A DNA stretch of 64,000 bases from Kocuria rosea (GTDB lineage Bacteria > Actinomycetota > Actinomycetes > Actinomycetales > Micrococcaceae), in assembly GCF_006094695.1 (NCBI RefSeq), contig NZ_CP035103.1, positions 2,914,001-2,978,000 of the forward strand, in the 5' to 3' direction. The notes under the pieces are model-generated. The model saw nothing but the letters and a program-made list of their open reading frames with translations. It was not told where the DNA came from and made no database searches. Position numbers and translations under genes: made by a program. This document shows, in pieces, positions 35,451 through 43,980 of the stretch (position 1 is the first letter of the stretch; the number at the start of each line of letters is the position of its first letter).

Positions 35451-36479
35451 TCAGCGGATGCCCTCGTTCGCGTACTCGAGGACGTCCTCGGCGTTCGACG
35501 AGTCCACGACGGCGGGACCCGTGAGCGTCGCCTGGCCGCCGCCGATCTTGAAGGCGCCCCGGTGGTTCTGCCACAGGGAGTCCACGGACAGGTAGCCCTG
35601 CAGCCACGGCTGCTGGTCGATGGTGAACAGCACGTCGCCGTCGACGACGGCCTGGGCGAGGTCGCCGTTCATGTCGAAGGACGCGACGGTCGCGTCGCTG
35701 CCGGCCGACTCCTTCGCCTCGAGCAGGGTCATCGTGTAGGGCGCGCCGAGCCCGATGATCGAGTCGGCCTCCGTCGAGGCCTGCAGCTTGGCCGTGGCGG
35801 TCGAGGACACCTGGGTCATGTCCGTGCCCTGCACGTAGAGGATCTCCGTCTCCGGCAGCGCCTCCTTGACGCCGGCGCACCGGGCCTCGAGGCCCACGTG
35901 GCCCTGCTCCTGGATCACGCAGATCGGGTGCTGCAGGCCCTCCTCCTTGAGCCGCTCCCCCGCCGTCTGCCCGGCCAGCTGCTCGTCGGACCCGAAGTGC
36001 GCGAACGCGCCGAGGTCCTCGAACTCGTTCTCGCCGGCGTTGAGGGTCACCACCGGGATGCCGGCCTCCTCGGCCTGGGCCAGCACGTCCCGCAGGGCGT
36101 CGGGCTTGGCCAGGGTCACGGCGATCCCGTCGACGCCCTGGTCGATGTACTGCTGCACGAGCTGGGCCTGGCGCCCGCCCTCGGGATCGGAGGCGTAGAG
36201 GAACTCCACGTTGTCCTTCGCCGAGGCCTCCTCGGCGCCCGCGCGGATCCGGTCCCAGAACGTGTCGCCCGGGGCGGCGTGCGTGATCATGGCGATCTTG
36301 ATCTGCTCGGTCTGGGCCGCCTGGCCGCCGCCGCCCTCGCCCGCGGCGGTGGTCTCCCGGCCGCCCTCGGACGAGCAGCCGGCGAGCGCCATGGCGGGGA
36401 CCAGCAGGGCGGCGGCCGCCAGGAGACGCCGGGGTGCCCTGGGCCGCAGGTTCTCGGGGGAAGGACGTCGTGCAGTCAT
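35451..36479 (-). CDS. Sugar/inositol ABC transporter substrate-binding lipoprotein
   Basis: A 342-residue periplasmic-binding-protein-like lipoprotein. The signal peptide ends in the lipobox LAGC near residue 35, so it is anchored outside the membrane. The mature part has the Peripla_BP_4 fold: IKIAMITHAAPGDTFWDRIR, QQYIDQGVDGIAVTLAKPDA, and the hinge region IDQQPWLQGYLSVDSLW. It is the first gene of the importer operon and is divergent from the GntR regulator, with a candidate operator between them. Inositol is the likely ligand from context. Confidence 0.92.
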   Translation of the reverse strand: MTARRPSPENLRPRAPRRLLAAAALLVPAMALAGCSSEGGRETTAAGEGGGGQAAQTEQIKIAMITHAAPGDTFWDRIRAGAEEASAKDNVEFLYASDPEGGRQAQLVQQYIDQGVDGIAVTLAKPDALRDVLAQAEEAGIPVVTLNAGENEFEDLGAFAHFGSDEQLAGQTAGERLKEEGLQHPICVIQEQGHVGLEARCAGVKEALPETEILYVQGTDMTQVSSTATAKLQASTEADSIIGLGAPYTMTLLEAKESAGSDATVASFDMNGDLAQAVVDGDVLFTIDQQPWLQGYLSVDSLWQNHRGAFKIGGGQATLTGPAVVDSSNAEDVLEYANEGIR

Positions 36480-36550
36480 GGGATGTTCTCCTCGTGTCGA
36501 TGCGGGGCCTCGCGCCTCCGGGCGCCGCCTCGGCCGTCCGCTTGGGGATC

Positions 36551-36580
36551 ATCCTGGGTGACCCGGATCACAGATGTCAA
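36551..36580 (-). promoter_or_regulatory. Promoter of the ABC importer-iolG operon
   Basis: On the minus strand a perfect -35 TTGACA (36575-36580) is followed after 18 bases by CAGGAT (36551-36556) as -10. A plus-strand -10 TAGAAT (36581-36586) for the gntR gene lies back to back with it. Confidence 0.6.
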
Positions 36581-36583
36581 TAG

Positions 36584-36597
36584 AATGTATGGACATA
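36584..36597. promoter_or_regulatory. TGT-N4-ACA operator, site 1 (gntR / ABC importer)
   Basis: AATGTATGGACATA contains TGT and ACA half-sites four bases apart with AT flanks. It lies between the divergent promoters of gntR and the importer operon and overlaps the gntR -10 region. Similar sites stand before four other transcription units of the inositol island. Confidence 0.5.
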
Positions 36598-36670
36598 TTC
36601 ACATCTCGCCCTTCACAATGGAGGAAGTCGGCGGTCCCGCCCGCTCGGTTCCACTCCTTGGAGGTCCACC

Positions 36671-37411
36671 ATGTCCGGCCCACTCCGTCTCACGGTCGAC
36701 AAGACCTCCCCCGTGCCCCTCTACCACCAGGTGGCGCAGGGGCTCGAGGACGCGATCCGCAGCGGTGAGCTGCCCCCGGGAACCAAGCTGGACAACGAGA
36801 TCGACCTCGCCAACCGGCTCAACCTGTCCCGGCCCACCATGCGCAAGGCCATGGACCAGCTCGTGCGCGCCGGGCTGCTGGTGCGCAAGCGCGGTGTGGG
36901 CACCCAGGTGGTGGGCAGCCAGGTGCGCCGCTCGCTCGAGCTGACCAGCCTGCACGAGGACCTCCAGCGCAGCGGGGGCAGTCCCAGCACGGACGTGCTG
37001 GACTTCGCGCGGATCCCTGCCGACGACGAGGTGGCGCTGCTGCTGGGCATCGCGCCGGGCGACGAGGTCTACCACCTCGTGCGCCTGCGCGGCACGGACG
37101 GCGAGCCGCTGGCCCTCATGGAGAACTGGATCCCCTGCGCGCTGTGCAAGCTCACGCGCGAGCAGCTCGAGCAGGAAGGGCTGTACTCCCTGATGCGCGG
37201 CCAGGGCGTCAACTTCCAGCTGGCCCACCAGCGGGTGGGCGCCGTCTCGGCCGACGCGTTCCAGGCGGAGCAGCTGGGCGTCGAGCCCGGCGCCGCGCTG
37301 GTCAGCATGCACCGCACCGCCATGGACGACCTCGGCCGGCAGGTGGAGACCGGCCGGCACGTGTACCGGGCCGACAAGTACACCTTCGAGCTGACTCTCG
37401 TCCAGCGCTGA
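36671..37411 (+). CDS. GntR-family regulator, HutC/UTRA type
   Basis: A 246-residue repressor with an N-terminal winged helix (PLYHQVAQGLEDAIRSGELP, NLSRPTMRKAMDQLVRAGLL) and a C-terminal UTRA ligand domain beginning near residue 95, with VYHLVRLRGTDGEPLALMEN and YRADKYTFELTLVQR at the end. UTRA domains bind sugars or similar small molecules. ATG 36671 follows CTTGGAGG. It is the first gene of a unit with iolB and divergent from the ABC importer, so it is the best candidate for the regulator of the inositol island, with an inositol breakdown intermediate as inducer. Confidence 0.9.
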   Translation: MSGPLRLTVDKTSPVPLYHQVAQGLEDAIRSGELPPGTKLDNEIDLANRLNLSRPTMRKAMDQLVRAGLLVRKRGVGTQVVGSQVRRSLELTSLHEDLQRSGGSPSTDVLDFARIPADDEVALLLGIAPGDEVYHLVRLRGTDGEPLALMENWIPCALCKLTREQLEQEGLYSLMRGQGVNFQLAHQRVGAVSADAFQAEQLGVEPGAALVSMHRTAMDDLGRQVETGRHVYRADKYTFELTLVQR

Positions 37412-37476
37412 GCGCCGGACCACCGCCGCGGCCCGAGACCACCGCACGACGACGACACCGGAAGGCACACCGACCC

Positions 37477-38394
37477 ATGCACACCGACAGTTCCCGCCCC
37501 GAATGGGTCCACCCCAAGGACTCCGCCGCCCAGGACGGCTGGTTCGTCTCCCTGGGCGGCCACGACTCCGCCGCCGAGGTCCCCGGCTGGGCCCACACGG
37601 GCCTGCGCGTGGCCGACCTCTGCCCGGGCGGACGGATCCGCCTGGACGCCGCCGAGGAGGAGCGAATCGTGGTGCCCCTGGCGGGGAGCTTCACCGCCGA
37701 GACGAATGGTGAGAGCTACGACCTCGCCGGCCGGCCGTCGGTCTTCGCCGGCCCCACCGACGTCCTCTACACCGGGATCCGCCGGGACCTGACCGTGTCC
37801 ACCGCCACCGGCGGCCGGGTGGCCGTGGCCTCGGCGCCCGCCCGCGCGGAGCACCCGACGCGGCTCGTGACCCGCGAGGAGATCCCGGTGGAGCTGCGCG
37901 GGGCGGGGAACTGCTCGCGCCAGGTGCACAACTTCGGCACGCCCGCCGCGCTGGAGGCCGACCGGTTCATCGTGTGCGAGGTGCTCACCCCGGCCGGCAA
38001 CTGGTCCTCCTACCCGCCGCACAAGCACGACGAGGAGAAGGACGGGGAGACCGCCCTGGAGGAGATCTACTACTTCGAGACGCAGCTCGCCGAGGGCATG
38101 CCCGCCCCGGAGTCCGGCGGCACCGACCCGATGGGCTACCAGCGGGTCTACGCCTCGGACGACCGCCCCATCGACGTCAGCGCCGAGGTGCGCTCCGGCG
38201 ACGTCGTCCTGGTGCCCTACGGCTGGCACGGGCCCGCCATGGCGACCCCCGGCTACGACCTGTACTACCTCAACGTCATGGCCGGGCCGGGCCGGGTGCG
38301 GGAGTGGCTGATCAGCGACGACCCCCACCACGGCTGGATCCGCCGGACCTGGGACGAGTCGGCCGTCGACCCCCGGCTGCCCTTCGGCCGCTGA
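37477..38394 (+). CDS. iolB: 5-deoxy-glucuronate isomerase
   Basis: Converts 5-deoxy-D-glucuronate to 5-dehydro-2-deoxy-D-gluconate, the step after ring opening in inositol breakdown. The 305-residue bicupin starts MHTDSSRPEWVHPKDSAA. It carries the metal-binding cupin block SSYPPHKHDEEKDGETALEE, with histidines and glutamate, and continues EEIYYFETQLAEG. A conserved end LYYLNVMAGPGRVREWLISD is present. It lies 65 bp downstream of gntR on the same strand and eight bases before the MFS gene, so it is part of that operon. Confidence 0.95.
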   Translation: MHTDSSRPEWVHPKDSAAQDGWFVSLGGHDSAAEVPGWAHTGLRVADLCPGGRIRLDAAEEERIVVPLAGSFTAETNGESYDLAGRPSVFAGPTDVLYTGIRRDLTVSTATGGRVAVASAPARAEHPTRLVTREEIPVELRGAGNCSRQVHNFGTPAALEADRFIVCEVLTPAGNWSSYPPHKHDEEKDGETALEEIYYFETQLAEGMPAPESGGTDPMGYQRVYASDDRPIDVSAEVRSGDVVLVPYGWHGPAMATPGYDLYYLNVMAGPGRVREWLISDDPHHGWIRRTWDESAVDPRLPFGR

Positions 38395-38402
38395 CCGGTT
38401 CC

Positions 38403-39890
38403 GTGCCGATCCGTCCGGGCGACCGCACCCGGACTCGTCCCCCGGACGACGGGACCGCCCGCACATGGAGCCGCCGGCTCGCGCTGCTCGTGTCCACCGT
38501 GCTGTTCATGGAGCACCTCGACGGCACGATCCTCGTCACCGCGGCGCCGAGCATCGCGGCCGATCTCGGCGTCGGCAGCGCCGAGATCGGCCTCGCGATG
38601 ACCGTCTACCTCGTCACGGTGGCCACGTTCATCCCCGTGGGCGGCTGGCTCGCCGGCCGATTCGGGCCCCGGTGGGTGTTCTGCGCATCCATTGTCGTCT
38701 TCACGCTCGCCTCCCTCCTGTGCGCTGCCGGCAGCAGCCTCCCGGCACTGGTGGCGGCGCGGGTCCTTCAGGGCCTCGGCGGGGCCATGATGGTCCCGGT
38801 CGGGCAGCTCATCGTCCTGCGCGCCACGGACCGGCGCGATCTGCTGCGGGCCATCGCATGGATCACGTGGCCGGCGCTGCTCGCGCCCGTGCTGGCCCCG
38901 CTCGTGGGCGGGCTGCTGACCTCCTGGGCGAGCTGGCACTGGATCTTCCTGATCAACGTCCCGGTGGGCGCGGCGGCCCTCGTCGCGGCGCTGCGGCTCG
39001 TCCGCGACACGGAGACCGAACGCCGGTCCCTCGACGTGCCGGGGCTGCTGTGGTGCACGGTCGCCGTGTTCGGCCTGGTCGCCGGTCTGCAGCTCGTCCC
39101 GCACGCCGGATGGGCCGGCGCCGCGGTCGGGCTGCTGTGCGTCGCGGCCCTCAGCGGAGCCGTCGCCGTGCGCTGGCTGCTGCGCGCCGCGAACCCCCTG
39201 CTGGACCTGCGGGTCTACCGGATCGCCGGCTACCGGGCGGCGAACTCGGGCGGCTTCGTCTACCGGGCGGTCGTCAGCTCGGTCCCGTTCCTGCTGCCGC
39301 TGCTGCTCCAGGACGGATTCGGCCGGTCGCCCGTGGAGTCCGGTCTGCTCGTCACCGCCGTGTTCCTCGGCAACGTGGGCGTCAAGCCGGCCACCACCCC
39401 GCTGCTGCGCCGGTTCGGGTTCCGCACCGTCCTCATCGCCTCCGTGTCCGGCGGTGCGGTCTGCATCGCGACGTTCCTGCTCCTGGCTCCGGGCACGCCC
39501 CTGTGGCTCGTCACCCTGCTGCTGCTGGCCAGCGGGGCGCTGCGCTCGATCGGATTCACCGCCTACAACTCCCTGCAGTTCGCCGACGTGGAACCGGCGC
39601 AGATCTCTTCGGCGAACACCCTGTCCGCCACCAGCGCGCAACTGGCCACCGGGCTGGGGATCGCCGTGGGAGCCCTCGTCCTGCAGCTGGCCTCGGCCGC
39701 TGCCGGAATTCTCCCCGAGGCCGGAGACCTGCTCCCGTACCGGGCGGCCTTCGCCGTCATGGCAACCCTGCTCCTGCTGCCCCTGGTCAGTGCGCTGCGG
39801 CTCCCACCCTCGGTGGCCGAGCACGTCAGCGGGCACGCCACCACCGTCCCGGCGCCACCCCGCACCCCTTCAGGAAAGAGGACACCATGA
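38403..39890 (+). CDS. MFS transporter, DHA2 (14-helix) type
   Basis: A roughly 495-residue major facilitator of the EmrB/QacA type. After a charged start it has LLVSTVLFMEHLDGTILVTA, the motif A-like GGWLAGRFGPRWVF, and motif C-like PVLAPLVGGLLTSWASWHWIF, the pattern of antiporters. The GTG at 38403, eight bases after iolB, is the likely start, but no strong ribosome-binding site is seen. DHA2 proteins usually export drugs or metabolites, so it may export a by-product instead of importing inositol. It overlaps the following aldo/keto reductase remnant by four bases (ATGA). Confidence 0.82.
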   Translation: MPIRPGDRTRTRPPDDGTARTWSRRLALLVSTVLFMEHLDGTILVTAAPSIAADLGVGSAEIGLAMTVYLVTVATFIPVGGWLAGRFGPRWVFCASIVVFTLASLLCAAGSSLPALVAARVLQGLGGAMMVPVGQLIVLRATDRRDLLRAIAWITWPALLAPVLAPLVGGLLTSWASWHWIFLINVPVGAAALVAALRLVRDTETERRSLDVPGLLWCTVAVFGLVAGLQLVPHAGWAGAAVGLLCVAALSGAVAVRWLLRAANPLLDLRVYRIAGYRAANSGGFVYRAVVSSVPFLLPLLLQDGFGRSPVESGLLVTAVFLGNVGVKPATTPLLRRFGFRTVLIASVSGGAVCIATFLLLAPGTPLWLVTLLLLASGALRSIGFTAYNSLQFADVEPAQISSANTLSATSAQLATGLGIAVGALVLQLASAAAGILPEAGDLLPYRAAFAVMATLLLLPLVSALRLPPSVAEHVSGHATTVPAPPRTPSGKRTP

Positions 39891-40417
39891 CCGCTCTTCC
39901 CGAACGCCCGCTCAGCGACGCCACGACCCTGCCGGCCCTCGGCTTCGGCACCTTCCCGCACGAAGAGGCGGACTCCGCCGCAGTCACCGAGCACGCCCTG
40001 GACCTGGGCTACCGGCTGCTGGACACCGCCCTGAGCTAGGAGGCCACCGGGGTGACTCCGGTGGTGAACCAGATCGAGATGCACCCCTATTTCGGACAGC
40101 GCCCGCAGCGACAGTTCCACGCCGAGCACGGCATCCTCACACAGAGCTGGAGCCCGCTCGGGCGGGGCGGGGCCCTGCTGGCCGAACCGGCGCTGGAGGA
40201 GATCGCCCGCGCCCACGGCGTCGGGACCGGTCAGGTCGTGCTGCGCTGGCACGTCCAGCAGGGGGTCGTCCCGATCCGCACCTCCGCGAACCCGGAGCGA
40301 CGCCGCGTCAACCGGGAACTGGATTTCGAGCTCAGTCCCGAGCAGATGGCCGCCGTCGACAGGTTGGAGCAGGGTCGCATCTGGGGCCAGGACCCCGAGG
40401 AGTACGAGGAGTTCTGA
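39887..40417 (+). pseudogene. Aldo/keto reductase, broken by internal deletion and an amber stop
   Basis: ATG 39887 overlaps the MFS stop. The first 50 codons match the family start (LPALGFGTFPHEEADSAAVT, GYRLLDTA), then TAG at 40037-40039. The same frame continues at TGVTPVVNQIEMHPYFGQRP and runs to a normal aldo/keto reductase end. Family members have about 100 more residues between DTA and TGV, including the catalytic tyrosine and lysine and the active-site histidine. So an in-frame deletion removed the active site and left a stop at the junction. A functional product is very unlikely. Confidence 0.85.
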
Positions 40418-40443
40418 GCCCCCGCTCCACCGGCCCAGGTGCG

Positions 40444-40479
40444 CGACAGGGCCCCCTCCACCCGGAGGGGGCCCTGTCG
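40444..40479. terminator. Bidirectional terminator after the gntR-iolB operon
   Basis: A perfect 16-bp stem (CGACAGGGCCCCCTCC and its complement) with an ACCC loop lies between the convergent aldo/keto reductase remnant and the TIM-barrel isomerase gene. Confidence 0.75.
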
Positions 40480-40495
40480 TCGTCCGTGGACGGTG

Positions 40496-41503
40496 TCAGC
40501 GCAGGGCGCCGACGGACGCGGCGGCGTCCTTCAGGACGCCGGCGGCGATCTCGAGGCCCTCGATCCGGCCCAGGGAGACGTCCTCGTGCTCGATGTTGAC
40601 GGCCATGTCCGGGTCGACCTCGTGCAGCGCGGTGAGGAACTCGGCCCAGTAGGCGGTGTCGTGGCCGCGGCCCAGTGCCACGAAGTCCCACGCGGAGTCC
40701 TTCGGCCACTCGTTGGCCCACTCGTCCCCGCCGAGGTTGGTGCGGTCCTCCTCGGCGGAGAGGCGGCGGAAGCTGTTGTCCAGCACACCGTAGAGCGCGG
40801 CGTTGTCCTGGTTGATCCGCACGTCCTTCGCGGCCGCGTGGAGGATCAGCGGGCCGAGCTCGCGGACCACGGCGACCGGGTCCATCTGCTGCCAGAACAG
40901 GTGCGAGGCGTCGAGCTCCACGCCCACGTGGGTGGCACCGGTCAGCTCGACGAGCTTGTAGACGTCGGCGGTGTTGAAGACGACGTTCTGCGGGTGCAGC
41001 TCCAGGGCCACCTTCACGCCGTGGTCGGCGGCCATCCGGTCGGTCTCCCGCCAGAAATCGGCGACGAGACCCCACTGGTAGTCCAGCACGTCCAGGGAGG
41101 CGGAGTTCCAGGCGTTGACGACCCAGTTGGGCACGGTGGCCCCGGGCTCCCCGCCGGGCAGCCCGGACATGGTGACCACCCGGGTCTGGCCCAGCCGCTC
41201 GGCCAGCCGGATGGAGCGGCGGATGTCCTCGGCGTGCTTCTCCCCGATGGCACGCTTGGGGTGCAGCGGGTTGCCGTTGCAGTTCAGCCCGGCCATCGAC
41301 ACGCCGGTGCCCTCGAAGACGCCCAGGTAGTCGTCGCGGGCGGCGTCGCTCTCGAGGATCTGGTCCATGTCCGGGACGTGGACGGCCGGCAGGAATCCAC
41401 CGGTGTTGATCTCGATGCCGGTCAGGCCGAGGTCGGCGATGACCTTCAGGGCCTCCGGGAGCGGGCGGTCGTGCAGGATCGCGTTGTAGACGCCGAGCTT
41501 CAC
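40496..41503 (-). CDS. Sugar phosphate isomerase/epimerase (xylose isomerase-like TIM barrel)
   Basis: A 335-residue AP_endonuc_2/xylose isomerase-like barrel. It starts KLGVYNAILHDRPLPEALKV and has the metal-ligand strands typical of this group: VKVALELHPQNVVF (glutamate), VGVELDASHLFWQQMD (aspartate, histidine) and a late AVNIEHEDVSL (glutamate). It uses GTG 41503 in a GTGA overlap with the upstream dehydrogenase, so the two are coupled. Dehydrogenase-isomerase pairs of this type act on inositols or keto-sugars. It is the end of the LacI-controlled unit. Confidence 0.88.
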   Translation of the reverse strand: MKLGVYNAILHDRPLPEALKVIADLGLTGIEINTGGFLPAVHVPDMDQILESDAARDDYLGVFEGTGVSMAGLNCNGNPLHPKRAIGEKHAEDIRRSIRLAERLGQTRVVTMSGLPGGEPGATVPNWVVNAWNSASLDVLDYQWGLVADFWRETDRMAADHGVKVALELHPQNVVFNTADVYKLVELTGATHVGVELDASHLFWQQMDPVAVVRELGPLILHAAAKDVRINQDNAALYGVLDNSFRRLSAEEDRTNLGGDEWANEWPKDSAWDFVALGRGHDTAYWAEFLTALHEVDPDMAVNIEHEDVSLGRIEGLEIAAGVLKDAAASVGALR

Positions 41504-42678
41504 AGGACGACCTTCTTTCCGTGGTGGGTGGCCGACTCCACGGCCGCCTGCAGGATCTCCATGTTGTGCACGCCGTCCGCGAAGGAGGCGTTGCGCGGCA
41601 GTGAAACGGACTCGTCGAGACCTGCGACCTCCTCGAGGAAGGCGCGGGCCTGGTAGCCGAAGGCGTCGTTCTGGCCGAAGCCGACGCCGGGGGCGTCCAT
41701 GGCCAGTCCCTGCGACAGGTAGGGGTGGCCGGGGCCGAGGTTGACGGTGCGGTAGCCGTTGGTGGCCTCGGGCCCCTCGCGGAGGAACAGCTCGATCTCG
41801 GCCGGGCGCAGCTGGTTGAACCGGGCCGCACCCTTCTCGCAGAACACCTCGAAGGTCAGCGTGTTGGGGTGCCCGGCCGCCACCCGGGAGACCTCGAGGC
41901 TGCCGGCGCCGGAGGCGAACTCCGCGGAGTAGGCGGCGTAGTCGTCGTTCTCGACCGGCTCGTGGACGTCGCTGACCTCCACCAGGTGGTGGCCGGTCAC
42001 CGCGCCCAGGGGCAGGGGGCGTTCGGTGATGGTGGTGGCCAGGCGTCCGCCGGACACGGAGGCGATGTCGCCGCAGAGGAATTCCGCGACGTAGGCCAGG
42101 TGGCTGCCGACATCGGCCAGCGCACCGGAGCCGGGGCCGCCCTTGTAGCGCCAGCTCATCGGGGCCTTGGGGTTGAACCCGTAGTCGGTCCAGTACCGGC
42201 CGCTGAAGTGCAGGACCTTGCCCAGGGTGCCGTCCTGGATCAGGTCGCGGATCGCGGCGATGCCGGGGGTGCGCCGGAAGGTGAAGCCGATCCGGGCGAC
42301 GGACTCCGCCTGCTCGGCGGCGGCGGCCATGGCGCGGGCGTCCTCGAGGGTGTCGCTGAGCGGCTTCTCGCACAGCACGTGCTTGCCCGCCTCCAGCAGG
42401 CCCTCGACCGCCCGGCGGTGGAAGCGGTTCGCGATGACGACGCTGACCACGTCGATCTCCGGGTCCTCCGCGACCGCCTCCCAGGAGCCGACGGCCTTCT
42501 CATAGCCGTAGCGGCGGGCCACGTGGCCACCGAGGGTCTCGTTGACGTCGCCGATGGCGACGTAGCGCAGCGGGGGCAGGACGGGGTCGTAGAGCGTGGG
42601 GGCCACGCGGTAGGCGGCCGCGTGGGCCTGGCCTGCCATGCCGGCGCCGATGACGGCGATGCCGATGCTGTCGGTCAT
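41500..42678 (-). CDS. Gfo/Idh/MocA-family dehydrogenase
   Basis: A 392-residue NAD(P)-dependent sugar or cyclitol dehydrogenase. The Rossmann start is IGIAVIGAGMAGQAHAAAYR, the EKP motif HVLCEKPLSDTLEDA, and the substrate domain has GSGALADVGSHLAYVAEFLC with the family aspartate and histidine. ATG 42678 follows CAGGAG. It is longer than the inositol dehydrogenases nearby and may act on scyllo-inositol or a related sugar. It is first in a two-gene unit whose promoter carries a LacI-type operator. Confidence 0.88.
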   Translation of the reverse strand: MTDSIGIAVIGAGMAGQAHAAAYRVAPTLYDPVLPPLRYVAIGDVNETLGGHVARRYGYEKAVGSWEAVAEDPEIDVVSVVIANRFHRRAVEGLLEAGKHVLCEKPLSDTLEDARAMAAAAEQAESVARIGFTFRRTPGIAAIRDLIQDGTLGKVLHFSGRYWTDYGFNPKAPMSWRYKGGPGSGALADVGSHLAYVAEFLCGDIASVSGGRLATTITERPLPLGAVTGHHLVEVSDVHEPVENDDYAAYSAEFASGAGSLEVSRVAAGHPNTLTFEVFCEKGAARFNQLRPAEIELFLREGPEATNGYRTVNLGPGHPYLSQGLAMDAPGVGFGQNDAFGYQARAFLEEVAGLDESVSLPRNASFADGVHNMEILQAAVESATHHGKKVVL

Positions 42679-42780
42679 GTTTCTCTCCTGGACTGGGGAC
42701 GGGACGGGGACGGTTCGGGAAAGGGGACGAACACGCACGAAGAGCGGCCGTCGCTCCGGGCCCTGTGGCACCGGTCACGA

Positions 42781-42794
42781 TTGGAGCGCTCCAA
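42781..42794. promoter_or_regulatory. LacI-family operator
   Basis: TTGGAGCGCTCCAA is a perfect 14-bp palindrome with the central CG typical of LacI-family sites. It lies at the expected transcription start of the minus-strand dehydrogenase unit, next to the divergent lacI-type gene. Confidence 0.75.
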
Positions 42795-42796
42795 CG

Positions 42797-42825
42797 AGCG
42801 TAGGATCTTCTGCGGACCGGGTCAA
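42797..42825 (-). promoter_or_regulatory. Promoter of the dehydrogenase-isomerase unit
   Basis: On the minus strand TTGACC (42820-42825) and TACGCT (42797-42802) are separated by 17 bp, followed at once by the LacI-type operator. Confidence 0.6.
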
Positions 42826-42828
42826 GAG

Positions 42829-42844
42829 ATTTGTCAGGACAAAT
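42829..42844. promoter_or_regulatory. TGT-N4-ACA operator, site 4 (lacI-type gene)
   Basis: ATTTGTCAGGACAAAT is a perfect 7-bp inverted repeat around AG and contains TGT and ACA four bases apart. It lies 30 bp before the lacI-type start and just upstream of the divergent promoter, so the global inositol regulator may act here too. Confidence 0.5.
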
Positions 42845-42873
42845 TCGGGAGAGCGATCGGGGACAATGCTGTG

Positions 42874-43878
42874 GTGAACACTCGACCGCCCACCATCTAC
42901 GACGTCGCCCGGAGCGCGGGCGTCTCCAAGTCCTTGGTGTCCCTCGTCCTGCGCGGCTCCCCCAGCGTCTCCGAGGCCCGGCGGACCGCCGTCCTGGAGG
43001 CGGTGGAGCGGCTGGGCTATCGCCCCAGCCAGGCCGCCGCGGCGCTGGCCGGGGCGACGACGCGCACCATCGGGGTGGTCATCGACGACTGGCGGAACCT
43101 GTGGTTCGTGGAGCTGCTGCGCGGTCTGCAGGAGGGCCTGGCGCCGCACGGACTGCGGATCGCGGTCGCCGACCACACGCTCAACGCGCACGTGGAGGCG
43201 CACCCGCTGGACGGCTTCCTGTCGATGCGCGTCGACGGGCTGGTGATCGCCACCGAGCCGACCGGGGCCATGCGCGTGCCCGAGGGACTGCCCGTCGTGG
43301 TGGCCGGCCACCGGGAGGGCGTGGTGCCGGGTGCCGAGGTCGTCGCCAACGACGACCGGCTCGGCGCGCGCCTGGCGACGGAGCACCTGATCGGCCTCGG
43401 CCACCGCGGCATCGGCCACCTCACGGGCGGCGGCGGAGCGGCCCGGCTGCGGGCGGAGGGCTTCGCGGCGGCGATGGCCGCGGCCGGCCTCGAGCCCCGC
43501 ACCGTCGCCGGGCACGGTGCCACCACGGAGGAGGACGGCTACGCCGCCGCGGTGCGCCTGCTCGACGCCGCTCCGGAGACCACGGCGGTCTTCGCCGCCA
43601 ACGACACCATGGCCATGGGGGCGCTCGCGGCGGCCGGTGAGCGCGGGCTGCGCGTGCCGCATGAGCTCTCGGTGGTCGGCTACGACGACTCCCCCATCGC
43701 CTCCACCCATCTCCTGCGGCTGACCACCGTCGACAGCCGCAACGCGGAGATTGGCGCGGTCGCCGCCGAGCGGCTGGTGGCCCGGATCGGCGGGGGCCCG
43801 GACACGGGGGCGGCGGTCCTGCTCGAGCCGGAGCTGGTCGTCCGCGGCTCCACGGCGGCACCCCGCGCGACCGGGTGA
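42874..43878 (+). CDS. LacI-family transcriptional regulator
   Basis: A 334-residue repressor. The N-terminal helix-turn-helix is PPTIYDVARSAGVSKSLVSL, with the hinge RPSQAAAALAGATTRTIGVV, and the rest is a sugar-binding periplasmic-binding-protein-like domain ending in VVGYDDSPIASTHLLRLTTV. Two adjacent GTGs (42871, 42874) can start it; no strong ribosome-binding site is seen. It is divergent from the dehydrogenase-isomerase unit, whose promoter has a perfect LacI palindrome, so it represses that unit until its sugar ligand appears. Confidence 0.92.
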   Translation: MNTRPPTIYDVARSAGVSKSLVSLVLRGSPSVSEARRTAVLEAVERLGYRPSQAAAALAGATTRTIGVVIDDWRNLWFVELLRGLQEGLAPHGLRIAVADHTLNAHVEAHPLDGFLSMRVDGLVIATEPTGAMRVPEGLPVVVAGHREGVVPGAEVVANDDRLGARLATEHLIGLGHRGIGHLTGGGGAARLRAEGFAAAMAAAGLEPRTVAGHGATTEEDGYAAAVRLLDAAPETTAVFAANDTMAMGALAAAGERGLRVPHELSVVGYDDSPIASTHLLRLTTVDSRNAEIGAVAAERLVARIGGGPDTGAAVLLEPELVVRGSTAAPRATG

Positions 43879-43922
43879 CGGCGGGGCCCCGCGAGCGCCC
43901 CGCCGCCGCGCCGGGGAAACGG

Positions 43923-43962
43923 GTCAGGGCGCGGCGGGGCCCTCGCCCCGCCGCGCCCTGAC
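43923..43962. terminator. Bidirectional terminator after the LacI-type gene
   Basis: A perfect 18-bp stem (GTCAGGGCGCGGCGGGGC and its complement) with a CCTC loop lies between the convergent regulator and inositol dehydrogenase genes. Confidence 0.75.
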
Positions 43963-43980
43963 GCCGGCCCCCGCTGCCAC

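Noticed and set aside
40037..40039. Amber stop in the aldo/keto reductase read as recoding (for example pyrrolysine)
   Set aside because: The active site is deleted at the same point, so a read-through product would still be inactive; a deletion junction explains it better.
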